Shown here: positions 1 through 6,121 of the stretch, piece by piece
How the letters are laid out: every line of letters starts with the position of its first letter
Position numbering within the stretch: the stretch's first letter is position 1
Position numbers and translations under genes: made by a program
The notes under the pieces: generated by a model
Databases searched by the model: none
What the model was told of the DNA's origin: nothing
The model's input: the letters and a program-made list of their open reading frames with translations, nothing else
NCBI GenBank assembly: GCA_029987395.1
Contig: DALTVX010000121.1
Span: 1 to 10,392 of the forward strand
Source: Methanocorpusculum sp.
GTDB taxonomy: Archaea > Halobacteriota > Methanomicrobia > Methanomicrobiales > Methanocorpusculaceae
Direction: 5' to 3'
DNA length: 10,392 nucleotides

Positions 1-857
1 TCCTGTAACTCTGGGATATGGTAGCCGCTATGAGCGGAGATCATGATCGGGTCGACACCGTACTTCTCCCGCATGTGTTCCTCCATCTCTTTTCGCTGTA
101 AATCGTTGACCAAGTCCACTTTGTTGATAGCAATAAATGCCGGGATGTAAAGTCTGTTTCCCTGCATTGCATCCACGAGATCGTCTTGGGTAATTTGACT
201 GCCGCGGATCAAAACATCGGCGTTCATGATTTTACTCTCAGCTAGAATAGCGCGGACCTCCTCAAGTCCTAGTTTTACGGCGCCCACCCTGTTGAGTCTA
301 ATACCTCCCCCTCCGGTCTTTTTGATGGTGATATCAGGCTTTGGTTTGTTTATTCGAATGCCTGCGTCGTAAAGCTCGCGCATCAACACATCCACATGGA
401 CTGCATTGAAAACATCGCCTAAAATTACTATCAGGTCTGCGGTTCGAACAACTGCTATGACCTCTTTTCCTCTGCCTTTTCCCATCGCAGCTCCGGCGAT
501 AAGTCCGGGGATATCAAGGATCTGGATCTTTGCACCTTTGTATTCCATCAGGCCTGGGACCACGGTGAGGGTGGTGAACGCGTATGAGGCGGTCTCACTC
601 TTTGCTCCGGTTAGTTTATTCAGTAATGTTGATTTACCGACAGATGGGAATCCGACCAAGACGATCGTTCCATCCCCGGATTTTTTTACAGAAAACCCTT
701 CTCCCCCGCCAACGGATTTGATTGCCCGCATAACAATGTCGTCTTTTATTTTTGCGAGTTTCGCTTTCAGACGCCCGAGGTGCTGCGAGGTGGATTTGTT
801 GTATTTGGTATTTTTTATTTCGTCCTCAATTGCACGAATATCTTCTTCGAGTCCCAT
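1..857 (-). CDS. DRG/Obg-family GTP-binding protein (3' end outside window)
   Basis: A predicted cytoplasmic GTPase of the DRG branch of the Obg superfamily, ribosome- or translation-associated in characterised relatives. About 285 codons are visible from the ATG at 857; the rest, including the expected C-terminal TGS domain, lies beyond the window start. The N-terminus (residues 1-45) is a charged helical region typical of DRG proteins. The G domain is complete: G1 GFPSVGKST (69-77), G2 around FTTLT (94-98), G3 DIPG (115-118), G4 NKVD (245-248) and G5 SAHSG (274-278). AGAAMGKGRG (121-130), just after G3, fits the DRG-type AGA-GRGRG segment. The gene has its own upstream promoter-like sequence and is separated from the pilin region by pseudogene DNA, so it is probably a single transcription unit. 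The family call is firm; the exact cellular role is not known. Confidence 0.93.
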   Translation of the reverse strand, partial: MGLEEDIRAIEDEIKNTKYNKSTSQHLGRLKAKLAKIKDDIVMRAIKSVGGGEGFSVKKSGDGTIVLVGFPSVGKSTLLNKLTGAKSETASYAFTTLTVVPGLMEYKGAKIQILDIPGLIAGAAMGKGRGKEVIAVVRTADLIVILGDVFNAVHVDVLMRELYDAGIRINKPKPDITIKKTGGGGIRLNRVGAVKLGLEEVRAILAESKIMNADVLIRGSQITQDDLVDAMQGNRLYIPAFIAINKVDLVNDLQRKEMEEHMREKYGVDPIMISAHSGYHIPELQ

Positions 858-862
858 AGTGT

Positions 863-887
863 CTATATTTATTGGCACTCGGATATG
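863..887 (-). promoter_or_regulatory. putative promoter of the DRG GTPase gene
   Basis: Reading the minus strand, a TATA-like CATAT lies at -30 to -26 from the ATG at 857, and an AT-rich AATAAATATAG lies at about -16 to -6. The first would suit an almost leaderless transcript and the second would then sit where an archaeal proximal promoter element lies. The second could instead be a TATA box if the true start were further downstream. No Shine-Dalgarno sequence is seen before the ATG. Confidence 0.4.
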
Positions 888-966
888 ATGAAGATATGCC
901 GACGTATTCTCTCAAAATAAGTTTGTTCAATCAATACTCGATCCGATGTGCTGATCATTCTAAATC

Positions 967-985
967 GATGGAGAATATTTCCATC
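967..985. other. small perfect hairpin sequence
   Basis: GATGGA (967-972) and TCCATC (980-985) form a 6-bp inverted repeat that can extend to 8 bp with one G-T pair around a 3-base loop. It lies in the gap between the pyrC relic and the GTPase promoter. It could end transcription arriving from the pilin side, but there is no long T tract after it, so this is only a possibility. Apart from it and the promoter I see nothing recognisable in 888-1010. Confidence 0.25.
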
Positions 986-1009
986 TTAAAATAAATCACA
1001 CGTTCCATT

Positions 1010-1562
1010 ATTTGAGTGAAAAGGATAGAGGGAAAATTTGATGCTTCGGATCTCACGGGGAGATTTTCGCACCCTGATACGTATACGAAGGGGTAGTGAT
1101 GCTTGAGGATACTGCACGGATTTGATATCGTCTTTTCGCGTACATCAAAAAGTTGGAGAATTGTTTCAACACGGGGAACTCCGGACTGTGCAGAATTGAA
1201 TGCTTGCGTTTTTTCTATAATTGTGTGCGGGGCATGGTATGAGATGTTGACCTGAATTTCTCTGATTTTTTTGATCAGAGCAAGCCGTTCCTTTTTCGAG
1301 CGGAGCGGGGATCCATTCTCCAAAATGTATTTGTCTGCTCGATCTCTTCGTATGATAAAAAAAGATGATGGGGGTTATTTCAAAATTGCCTTTGCTTATG
1401 TCAAACGCCTCTGTAATGCTGACATGACAGATATGCAGTTTTGCTGATGACGAAGCAAGATTTTGTACGAGACGAATGATTTCGGTCTCGCCTAAGGCAG
1501 GGCGTGCATGGTCACCAGCAATGTTATGATTCGTAAGGACCTCTAGGGGATCTCGGATAACT
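1010..1562 (-). pseudogene. degenerate internal fragment of dihydroorotase (pyrC copy)
   Basis: This stretch matches the inside of the intact pyrC at 3203-4465 at nucleotide level but cannot make an enzyme. Homology starts near pyrC residue 155 (VIRD) and fades out near residue 365, so both ends are missing. Differences visible by eye: a deletion of about 54 bases that removes the HAEE segment with the metal-ligand His; loss of one C near 1375 that shifts frame after the TP of TPHHLF; replacement of SDHAPHT by SYHAPHT, which removes the catalytic Asp; an in-frame loss of 36 bases near 1135; and a one-base insertion after NPCSIL that shifts frame again. Residues 13-50 of the longest remaining reading frame (955-1323) still read clearly as dihydroorotase. 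I interpret it as the relic of a former extra pyrC copy in a pyrC-pilin tandem array. The left boundary is approximate. Confidence 0.88.
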
Positions 1563-1570
1563 AAAAAAAA
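1563..1570 (-). terminator. putative T-tract terminator after pilin A
   Basis: A run of eight A on the plus strand gives TTTTTTTT in the minus-strand transcript, about 50 bases after the pilin A stop codon. Archaeal intrinsic termination needs mainly a U-rich stretch and not always a hairpin, so this is a reasonable end for the pilin A transcript. It sits at the junction between the repeat unit and the pyrC relic. No equal tract follows pilin B. Confidence 0.4.
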
Positions 1571-1621
1571 GGGATATGGTTATTCTTCTACTGGGGAAGG
1601 AGCATGTTGGAAAATAGTAAT

Positions 1622-2197
1622 TTATGTGGCCGTTCTTACAGATCGGGAGATGAGTTTTCCATCCGATTTCCTGATGATATCGACTCGGACCTCGTCATCC
1701 TTCTTGATAGTATCTTTATTCAGATGAAAATATCCGATAGCTCCAGGCTCCCATTCGTATGCATTTGGACCGGGTCCGCTAATACCACCACCGATGCCTT
1801 GCAATCCTGTTCCTCTCGCATTTAGTTCATTGGCGGCTGTAGTACGTGGGTTATCATTGATATAAAATAGCGGTTTGTAATCTGAATTTACGAGATATTC
1901 TCTGCCAAGATTTTGTACCGTTATATTGCTCTCAGTCTTAAGACCGATTTTTTCGATATCGATAAACTTGATCACAATGATTTCACCTGTCTGTTCATCC
2001 AGCTGGTTGTTGAAGGACATGGCGAAGGCAGCAACAATGCCGCACACGATAACTGTTATTGCAACGAGAAGTATGGTGGCAATAACTGGCGATACACCAT
2101 CATTATTTTTTTCAGATATTTTTTTAATCATGATTGAATAGCTGTTAGTCCCTGCCATTAACCGAGCCTGTTCATCGTATGCTGTTGCATTTTTCAC
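1622..2197 (-). CDS. archaeal type IV pilin, copy A
   Basis: A predicted secreted pilin subunit of the archaeal type IV pilin group (Pilin_N / DUF1628-type N-terminus). The key signature is NNDG followed by VSPVIATILLVAITVI (residues 31-50): a class III signal peptide cut by the prepilin peptidase, probably after G34, then a hydrophobic helix to about residue 62 that would form the pilus core. The remaining 130 residues are a polar, Gly/Pro-containing, beta-rich-looking head. The 191-residue frame starts at GTG (2197) with AAGGA only 3 bases before it. An in-frame ATG at 2131 would leave a short leader MIKKISEKNNDG, closer to the usual prepilin length, but it lacks a visible ribosome-binding site. 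Pilin B at 2469-3062 is a tandem paralogue. No pilus assembly ATPase or membrane platform gene is in the window, so it must use machinery encoded elsewhere. Whether it is an adhesion pilin or a minor pilin cannot be told. Confidence 0.85.
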   Translation of the reverse strand: MKNATAYDEQARLMAGTNSYSIMIKKISEKNNDGVSPVIATILLVAITVIVCGIVAAFAMSFNNQLDEQTGEIIVIKFIDIEKIGLKTESNITVQNLGREYLVNSDYKPLFYINDNPRTTAANELNARGTGLQGIGGGISGPGPNAYEWEPGAIGYFHLNKDTIKKDDEVRVDIIRKSDGKLISRSVRTAT

Positions 2198-2284
2198 GAA
2201 TCCTTGACCTGGCAGAAGGTGCCTGCGGCATGTTATGTTGTCCCATAATTCAATTCACGTCACTGCGTGTAAATCATATGAGAC

Positions 2285-2318
2285 CTAAAACATGTCTGAT
2301 ATTTTCTGTACAAATAGT
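2285..2318 (-). promoter_or_regulatory. identical 34-base block upstream of pilin A, likely promoter
   Basis: This block is identical to 3150-3183 upstream of pilin B, while the 40 or so bases on its start-codon side differ strongly. On the minus strand it contains GAAAATATC (TATA box with a purine-rich BRE-like front at 2298-2306). TATTT and AAATA arms flank TGTACA as an imperfect palindrome. With a TATA box at about 2302 the transcript would start near 2277, leaving a 5' leader of about 80 bases before the GTG. Confidence 0.45.
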
Positions 2319-2337
2319 CAGTATGTTCTGCTGGTTC

Positions 2338-2420
2338 TTATTTGTATTGGAGGAGTATTCTTGATTGGATATTTCTCCACATATTCCGTCACCTATAGTG
2401 AATACCCCCTCCTGCAATGC
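2338..2420 (-). pseudogene. remnant of the 3' end of pyrC between the two pilin genes
   Basis: About 83 bases that align to the last 28 or so codons of intact pyrC (3203-3291). The final codons reading ILLQYK and stop survive exactly at base level (2338-2358). Upstream of that the match is weaker, and a one-base loss relative to the intact gene breaks the frame. Where the intact gene has a run of eight G, this copy reads GGTGACGG on the minus strand. It lies in the 271-base gap between pilin B and pilin A and shows that a pyrC copy once preceded pilin A in the same way that intact pyrC precedes pilin B. Confidence 0.75.
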
Positions 2421-2468
2421 ATACATTTCTTCTTCTACTGGGCAAGGAACAGGTTGAAAAATAATAAT

Positions 2469-3062
2469 TTAGTTGTGCACTCTTACTGATCGGGAGAAGA
2501 GCTTTCCATCCGATTTTCTGATTATGTCGACTTGGACCACGTATCCCTGCTTGATCGCTTCGTTTGTCAGATCAAAATATCCGATAGCTCCAGGTAACCA
2601 TACGTCTCCACTTGGACCGTCACCACTAATACTACTAAAGCCAGTCGAACCACCACTTCTCGCATTTAGTTTGTTGATCTCTGTTTTAGGCGGCCCGTCA
2701 TTATTAAGAAGAGGATGTTTTACATTATTAATATAAATTACCGGTTTGTAATCCGAATTCACGAGAAGATCATTGCCAATATTTTTCAACGTTATATTGC
2801 TCTTATAAGCGGTTTTAATGCTGTCGATAAACTGGATCTCAAGGATCTCACTAGGACGTTCATCCAACTCGTTGATAAAGGGCATGACGAAGGCGGCAAA
2901 AAGCCCACACATAATAACGGTTATCGCAACAAGAATTATGGTGGCAATAACTGGCGATACACCGTCATTGTTTTTTTCAGATATTTTTTCAATCATAATT
3001 GAAGAGCTGTTTGTCCCTGCCATTGACCGCGCCCGTTCATCGTATGCTGTTGCATTTTTCAC
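2469..3062 (-). CDS. archaeal type IV pilin, copy B
   Basis: Tandem paralogue of pilin A, 197 residues, also starting at GTG with the same close AAGGA. Class III prepilin signature NNDG / VSPVIATIILVAITVI at residues 31-50, presumed cleavage after G34, hydrophobic helix to about residue 62, then a polar head. The first 48 residues differ from pilin A at only five positions. The head is much more divergent and has a small insertion (VKHPLLNNDGPPKT region), while the C-terminal stretch QVDIIRKSDGKLFSRSVR is again nearly the same. So the exported surface has changed while the export signal, core helix and C-terminal strand were kept. As in pilin A, an internal ATG at residue 23 (2996) offers a shorter, more usual signal peptide. 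It lies 140 bases after pyrC and probably has its own promoter at 3150-3183. Confidence 0.85.
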   Translation of the reverse strand: MKNATAYDERARSMAGTNSSSIMIEKISEKNNDGVSPVIATIILVAITVIMCGLFAAFVMPFINELDERPSEILEIQFIDSIKTAYKSNITLKNIGNDLLVNSDYKPVIYINNVKHPLLNNDGPPKTEINKLNARSGGSTGFSSISGDGPSGDVWLPGAIGYFDLTNEAIKQGYVVQVDIIRKSDGKLFSRSVRVHN

Positions 3063-3149
3063 GAATCCTTGACCTAGCAGAAGGTGCCTGTGGCATGTTA
3101 TGTTGTCGCCTGGCTCATTTCACGCGATCGCATATTGACCGTATGGGGA

Positions 3150-3183
3150 CTAAAACATGTCTGATATTTTCTGTACAAATAGT
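3150..3183 (-). promoter_or_regulatory. identical 34-base block upstream of pilin B, likely promoter
   Basis: Second copy of the block at 2285-2318, placed just after the pyrC stop codon. It has the same minus-strand GAAAATATC TATA-like core and TGTACA-centred imperfect palindrome. It separates pilin transcription from the hyp-pyrC cluster if it is active. Confidence 0.45.
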
Positions 3184-3202
3184 CTGTATGTTCTGATGAT
3201 TC

Positions 3203-4465
3203 TTATTTGTATTGGAGGAGTATCTTATCTTGGGTATTTGTCCACATCTTTCCCCCCCCTGTCGTGAACTCGTCGTCGTGCCATGCGGGGATCCCGCCGA
3301 TCACGGTCGTCACTGGGAAGAGTCCCTGCATCCCTTCGTACGGGGTCCAGCCGCATCTGCTGTGCAAAGACTCTCCGGTGATTTTTATCGGGGCGTCGGC
3401 ATATATAGCAAGATCTGCCCGGCTGCCGGGAGTGAGCGACGGGGCGGGGATGTTAAGAATACTGCATGGATTTGATACGTTTTTTTCGATCACATTCGCG
3501 AGACCGATTTTTCCCTCCATAACGGCGTTCATCAAAAGGGGGAGCATCGTTTCAACGCCGGGAACGCCAGACGGTGCAGAGCTGAATGCCTGCGTTTTCT
3601 CTATAATAGTGTGCGGGGCATGGTCTGAGGCGATGACCGGGATTTTTCTGAAGTTTTGGATCAGAGCAAGCCGCTCTTTTTTTGAGCGCAGCGGGGGGTT
3701 CATCTTCCAAAATGTATTTGTCGGCTCGGTCTCTTCATTAGATAAAAAAAGATGATGGGGGGTGACCTCAAAACTTCCTTTGATCAAGTCAAAAGCCTCT
3801 GTGCCGCTGACATGACAGATATGCAGTTTCGCTGATGACGGAGCAAGATTTTGTATAAGACGAATGACTTCCGCCTCGCCCAGGGCAGGTCGTGATCGGT
3901 CGTGTTCCATAAGAGAGTGAACGTCTCCGGGCATCACCTCTTCTGCGTGAACGGTGACCAGCATGTTGTGTTTTGCAAGGATCCTTAAAGAATCTCGGAT
4001 CACCTCAACGGAAAGGGCATTTCCATAACTCGAAGGGGCGGCAAACATCTCCCCGAATGCAAGAACACCAGCTTTTATCAGGCCGGGAATGTCAGCATTC
4101 TCAGTAACGGATCCGTTTATCCCAAAGTGACAGATCGAATCCTTCGAAGCAAGAGCGGCCCTCGCAGTAAAATTTTCCACCGTTTCCATCGGCGGGATGG
4201 TATTTGGTTGATCAACGACGGTGGCAACTCCTCCGGCGGCTGCCGCCTGTGTGCCGGTTTTCCATCCCTCCTTTGCCGCTTGAGGGCCGTCACGCATATG
4301 TACATGCATGTCGGTCGCGGCCGGGATACAGAGCCGATTTTTACAATCGATGACCCTGTCTGCAGAGCCAGAGCTTCCGATATGGGTGATGACCCCATTA
4401 TCTATAGAGATATCTGTGATCCTTCCGTCAGGCAGTCGTGCATTGGAAAGAATCAGTTCTGCCAT
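3203..4465 (-). CDS. pyrC: dihydroorotase
   Basis: Catalyses reversible ring closure of N-carbamoyl-L-aspartate to L-dihydroorotate, the third step of de novo pyrimidine synthesis, in the cytoplasm. The 420-residue protein has the amidohydrolase landmarks: DMHVHMRDG (52-60) with metal ligands H54 and H56, HAEE (173-176), CHVS (217-220) with H218, and SDHAPHT (280-286) with catalytic D281. At the place where class I enzymes usually carry the carboxylated lysine (GFK motif), this protein reads AFGEMF (136-141), with no lysine. The start ATG lies two bases after the hypE stop, indicating co-transcription with hypC-hypA-hypE. The last residues GGGKMWTN...LLQYK come after a run of eight G (3252-3259 on the complement) and lie inside the tandem repeat. 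Length is normal for the family. It is the only intact copy; two relics lie downstream. Confidence 0.94.
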   Translation of the reverse strand: MAELILSNARLPDGRITDISIDNGVITHIGSSGSADRVIDCKNRLCIPAATDMHVHMRDGPQAAKEGWKTGTQAAAAGGVATVVDQPNTIPPMETVENFTARAALASKDSICHFGINGSVTENADIPGLIKAGVLAFGEMFAAPSSYGNALSVEVIRDSLRILAKHNMLVTVHAEEVMPGDVHSLMEHDRSRPALGEAEVIRLIQNLAPSSAKLHICHVSGTEAFDLIKGSFEVTPHHLFLSNEETEPTNTFWKMNPPLRSKKERLALIQNFRKIPVIASDHAPHTIIEKTQAFSSAPSGVPGVETMLPLLMNAVMEGKIGLANVIEKNVSNPCSILNIPAPSLTPGSRADLAIYADAPIKITGESLHSRCGWTPYEGMQGLFPVTTVIGGIPAWHDDEFTTGGGKMWTNTQDKILLQYK

Positions 4466-4467
4466 CT

Positions 4468-5493
4468 TCAGCAGACCCTTGGTACAGGATCTCCAAGAGG
4501 CGGTTCGATGAATCGTTCGCCGCCGATCCGAGTCTGCATGACCACGCCGGATCCTACAACGACCTCTCCCACGATCGCGGCATCTTTACCGTAAGGGTGA
4601 GCTTTCAGTGCCGCAAGGACGCGGTCTGCTACCTCGGGCGAAACACCCATCACACATTTTCCTTCGTTTGCAACTTGAAGTGGGTCGATACCAAGCAATG
4701 CTCCGGCGGATGCAACGCTTTCACGAATGGGGAGCATCTCTTCACGGACAACGACCTTCACACCCGCTTTTCGTGCCATCTCATTGATGCAGGCAGCAAA
4801 CCCTCCGCGAGTCGGGTCCTTCATGGCATGAATATTTCCATGCCCGGCCGCCTTCATTGCGCCTTCGATCATTTTCCAGAGCGGAGCAACATCGGATTTC
4901 AACTGATCGCCCAGATCGAATCCTTCACGGAAGGAAACGATTGCCAGACCATGATCCCCAAGAGTCCCTGAGACGATGATCTTATCACCGACCGTGAGAT
5001 CTTTGTCACGGATAAGGAATCCATCATCCCTGATCACGCCGACCCCGGCCGTGTTGATGATGATACCGTCAAGGCTTCCTTTTTCCACAACTTTTGTGTC
5101 TCCGGTGATGATCGAAGCTCCGGCTTCTCCTAAGGCCTCGTCCATCGAAGCGACGATCCTCGCCAGATCTGCGATCGGAAATCCCTCTTCGATGACCATT
5201 CCACATGTGAGGGCGATCGGCTGTGCGCCCATCACTGAAAGATCGTTTATGGTTCCTGAAACTGCGACTCTGCCGATATCACCGCCCGGGAAAAAGATCG
5301 GTTTTACCACGTGTGAGTCGGTCGTGAGAACGATGGTTTTTCCTCCGATCGTGAAGGTCGAGCCGTCATCCAGCGAGTCAAGTCCAATACCGCCGGCATT
5401 ATTGTGTTTGTATGCCGTGAGCGTCTGGAGAAGTTCTCCCATGACCTCGCCCCCGGCACCGTGCATCATATTTACTTCTGTATCCTTTTTCAT
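4468..5493 (-). CDS. hypE: hydrogenase maturation protein HypE
   Basis: HypE accepts a carbamoyl group from HypF onto its C-terminal cysteine and dehydrates it with ATP to a thiocyanate, the source of the cyanide ligands of the [NiFe] hydrogenase iron. The 341-residue protein has the PurM/AIR-synthase-like fold: MHGAGGEVM near the N-terminus (10-18), the nucleotide-binding core with TTDSHVVKPIFFPGGDIG (57-74), ITGDTKVVEKG (129-139), DPTRGG (226-231) and NEGKCVMGV (276-284). It ends in PRVC with the essential cysteine as last residue (C341); most family members end PRIC. Its ATG overlaps the hypA stop by four bases (ATGA), preceded by a good Shine-Dalgarno AGGTGAT at 5499-5505. In a methanogen the targets would be F420-reducing, F420-non-reducing or membrane-bound [NiFe] hydrogenases. 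Confidence 0.97.
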   Translation of the reverse strand: MKKDTEVNMMHGAGGEVMGELLQTLTAYKHNNAGGIGLDSLDDGSTFTIGGKTIVLTTDSHVVKPIFFPGGDIGRVAVSGTINDLSVMGAQPIALTCGMVIEEGFPIADLARIVASMDEALGEAGASIITGDTKVVEKGSLDGIIINTAGVGVIRDDGFLIRDKDLTVGDKIIVSGTLGDHGLAIVSFREGFDLGDQLKSDVAPLWKMIEGAMKAAGHGNIHAMKDPTRGGFAACINEMARKAGVKVVVREEMLPIRESVASAGALLGIDPLQVANEGKCVMGVSPEVADRVLAALKAHPYGKDAAIVGEVVVGSGVVMQTRIGGERFIEPPLGDPVPRVC

Positions 5494-5834
5494 GCTGAAT
5501 CACCTGTTTCGATCTCAAGATTTTTTACGACGATCTCTCTTCCTTGAGTCATGTGGGGGAGTTTTCCACAGTTGGGGCAGACAAAGATCTCTGGTCCTTC
5601 ATACCCGCACTCACACTCGGCTATAGGAAGGATTGTATTAAAAACGAGTTTAGTATCCGTGAACATCGGGTCGTCGGTGATAAAAGTCTGGAACATGAAA
5701 TCCACCTGTTCGGGGTTCACCATTGCCATGGATCCGACATCCACATAAATGGTCTTCACCAGTTTGGCGTGATTTTCTTCGGCGGCCCGTTTTGAGGTCA
5801 CATACACGTCATAGGCGATGCCGGCTTCATGCAT
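5490..5834 (-). CDS. hypA: hydrogenase nickel insertion protein HypA
   Basis: A small metallochaperone that delivers Ni to [NiFe] hydrogenase together with HypB. I chose the ATG at 5834, giving a 114-residue protein starting MHEAGIAYD, because the N-terminal Met-His-Glu is the nickel site of the family and must be the true terminus. An upstream in-frame ATG at 5846 would add MSWI in front and bury it. With this start the gene overlaps hypC by 8 bases, and GATGAG lies a suitable distance upstream. The zinc domain is seen as C74-x-C76 ... C86-P-N-C89 (numbered from the chosen start), that is CxC-x9-CxxC, shorter than the CxxC-x12/13-CxxC of many bacterial HypA. No hypB is in the window. Confidence 0.95.
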   Translation of the reverse strand: MHEAGIAYDVYVTSKRAAEENHAKLVKTIYVDVGSMAMVNPEQVDFMFQTFITDDPMFTDTKLVFNTILPIAECECGYEGPEIFVCPNCGKLPHMTQGREIVVKNLEIETGDSA

Positions 5835-6063
5835 GATCCAGCTCATCCATTGCTTTATAGACTTCTTTAAAAAGTTCCCGCGTTTCTAATCCGTCTTCAC
5901 GCGAAAGCCGCTGGATAGCAAATCCCACATGGACAAGAACAAATTCGCCGACTTTTACATCAACAAGATCTATACGAACCTCCTGCTGGAGTTCGCCATA
6001 ATCAACCAGTGCGACATTTCCGTCGCGAATTTCTAAAACTTCTGCGGGAACTGCAATACACAT
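5827..6063 (-). CDS. hypC: hydrogenase assembly chaperone HypC
   Basis: A 78-residue chaperone of the HypC/HybG/HupF family, which with HypD carries the Fe(CN)2CO unit and docks on the hydrogenase large-subunit precursor. The N-terminus MCIAVPAEV has the invariant Cys2 that must be exposed after Met removal, which fixes the start. VHVGFAIQ carries the conserved His, and the acidic/helical tail ends LDHA. It is the first gene of the hypC-hypA-hypE-pyrC cluster and has a promoter candidate just upstream. Its partner HypD is not in the window. Confidence 0.97.
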   Translation of the reverse strand: MCIAVPAEVLEIRDGNVALVDYGELQQEVRIDLVDVKVGEFVLVHVGFAIQRLSREDGLETRELFKEVYKAMDELDHA

Positions 6064-6087
6064 ATGGAAGTATATAGGTTCATAATA

Positions 6088-6096
6088 GAGATAAAG
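6088..6096 (-). promoter_or_regulatory. putative TATA box of the hypC-hypA-hypE-pyrC operon
   Basis: CTTTATCTC on the minus strand at -33 to -25 from the hypC ATG, the spacing expected for a leaderless or very short-leader archaeal mRNA. A second AT-rich element CTATATAC lies closer to the gene (6070-6077, about -14 to -7), where a proximal promoter element would sit. No Shine-Dalgarno precedes hypC, in line with leaderless translation. Confidence 0.45.
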
Positions 6097-6121
6097 AAAG
6101 CGAAAAGAAATCTGTTCAAAA

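Larger units (their letters stand above)
1582..2420. repeat. tandem repeat unit, copy A (pilin A, leader, pyrC tail)
   Basis: This block aligns base by base, with small gaps, to 2426-3291. The shared order, read on the minus strand, is: last codons of pyrC, a promoter/leader of about 140 bases, a pilin gene, and about 40 bases of 3' sequence. Similarity is highest in the first 60 codons of the pilins, their immediate upstream sequence and the 34-base block at 2285-2318. It is lower in the distal half of the pilin genes and in the middle of the leader (2244-2283). No transposase or terminal inverted repeats are present, so plain tandem duplication is the simplest origin. Confidence 0.85.
2426..3291. 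repeat. tandem repeat unit, copy B (pilin B, leader, pyrC tail)
   Basis: The partner of the block at 1582-2420. It holds pilin B, its leader, and the 3' end of the intact pyrC gene, so the repeat runs into a functional coding sequence. Homology starts at the TTCTTCTACTGGG shared by both 3' ends (about 2428-2441 and 1583-1594) and fades near 3291. Confidence 0.85.

Noticed and set aside
406..888. Plus-strand reading frame of 160 codons
   Set aside because: It is the antisense of the DRG GTPase, whose minus-strand frame has all five G motifs; the plus-strand product has no recognisable feature.
955..1323. 122-codon minus-strand frame as a genuine small protein
   Set aside because: Its first half is dihydroorotase with the catalytic Asp lost and its second half is out-of-frame readthrough of the same relic, so it is part of a pseudogene.
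2198..2337. Riboswitch or structured leader RNA in front of the pilins
   Set aside because: The middle of the leader differs between copies without obvious compensating changes and only very short stems can be drawn; a promoter explanation is sufficient.
1582..3291. Insertion sequence or integrated element as cause of the repeats
   Set aside because: No transposase, integrase, terminal inverted repeats or target duplications are seen; the repeat contains only a pilin gene, its leader and the pyrC tail.
4976..5626. Plus-strand reading frame of 216 codons opposite hypE/hypA
   Set aside because: Antisense shadow of two clear genes; Ser/Pro/Ile-rich low-complexity product with no domain or promoter.
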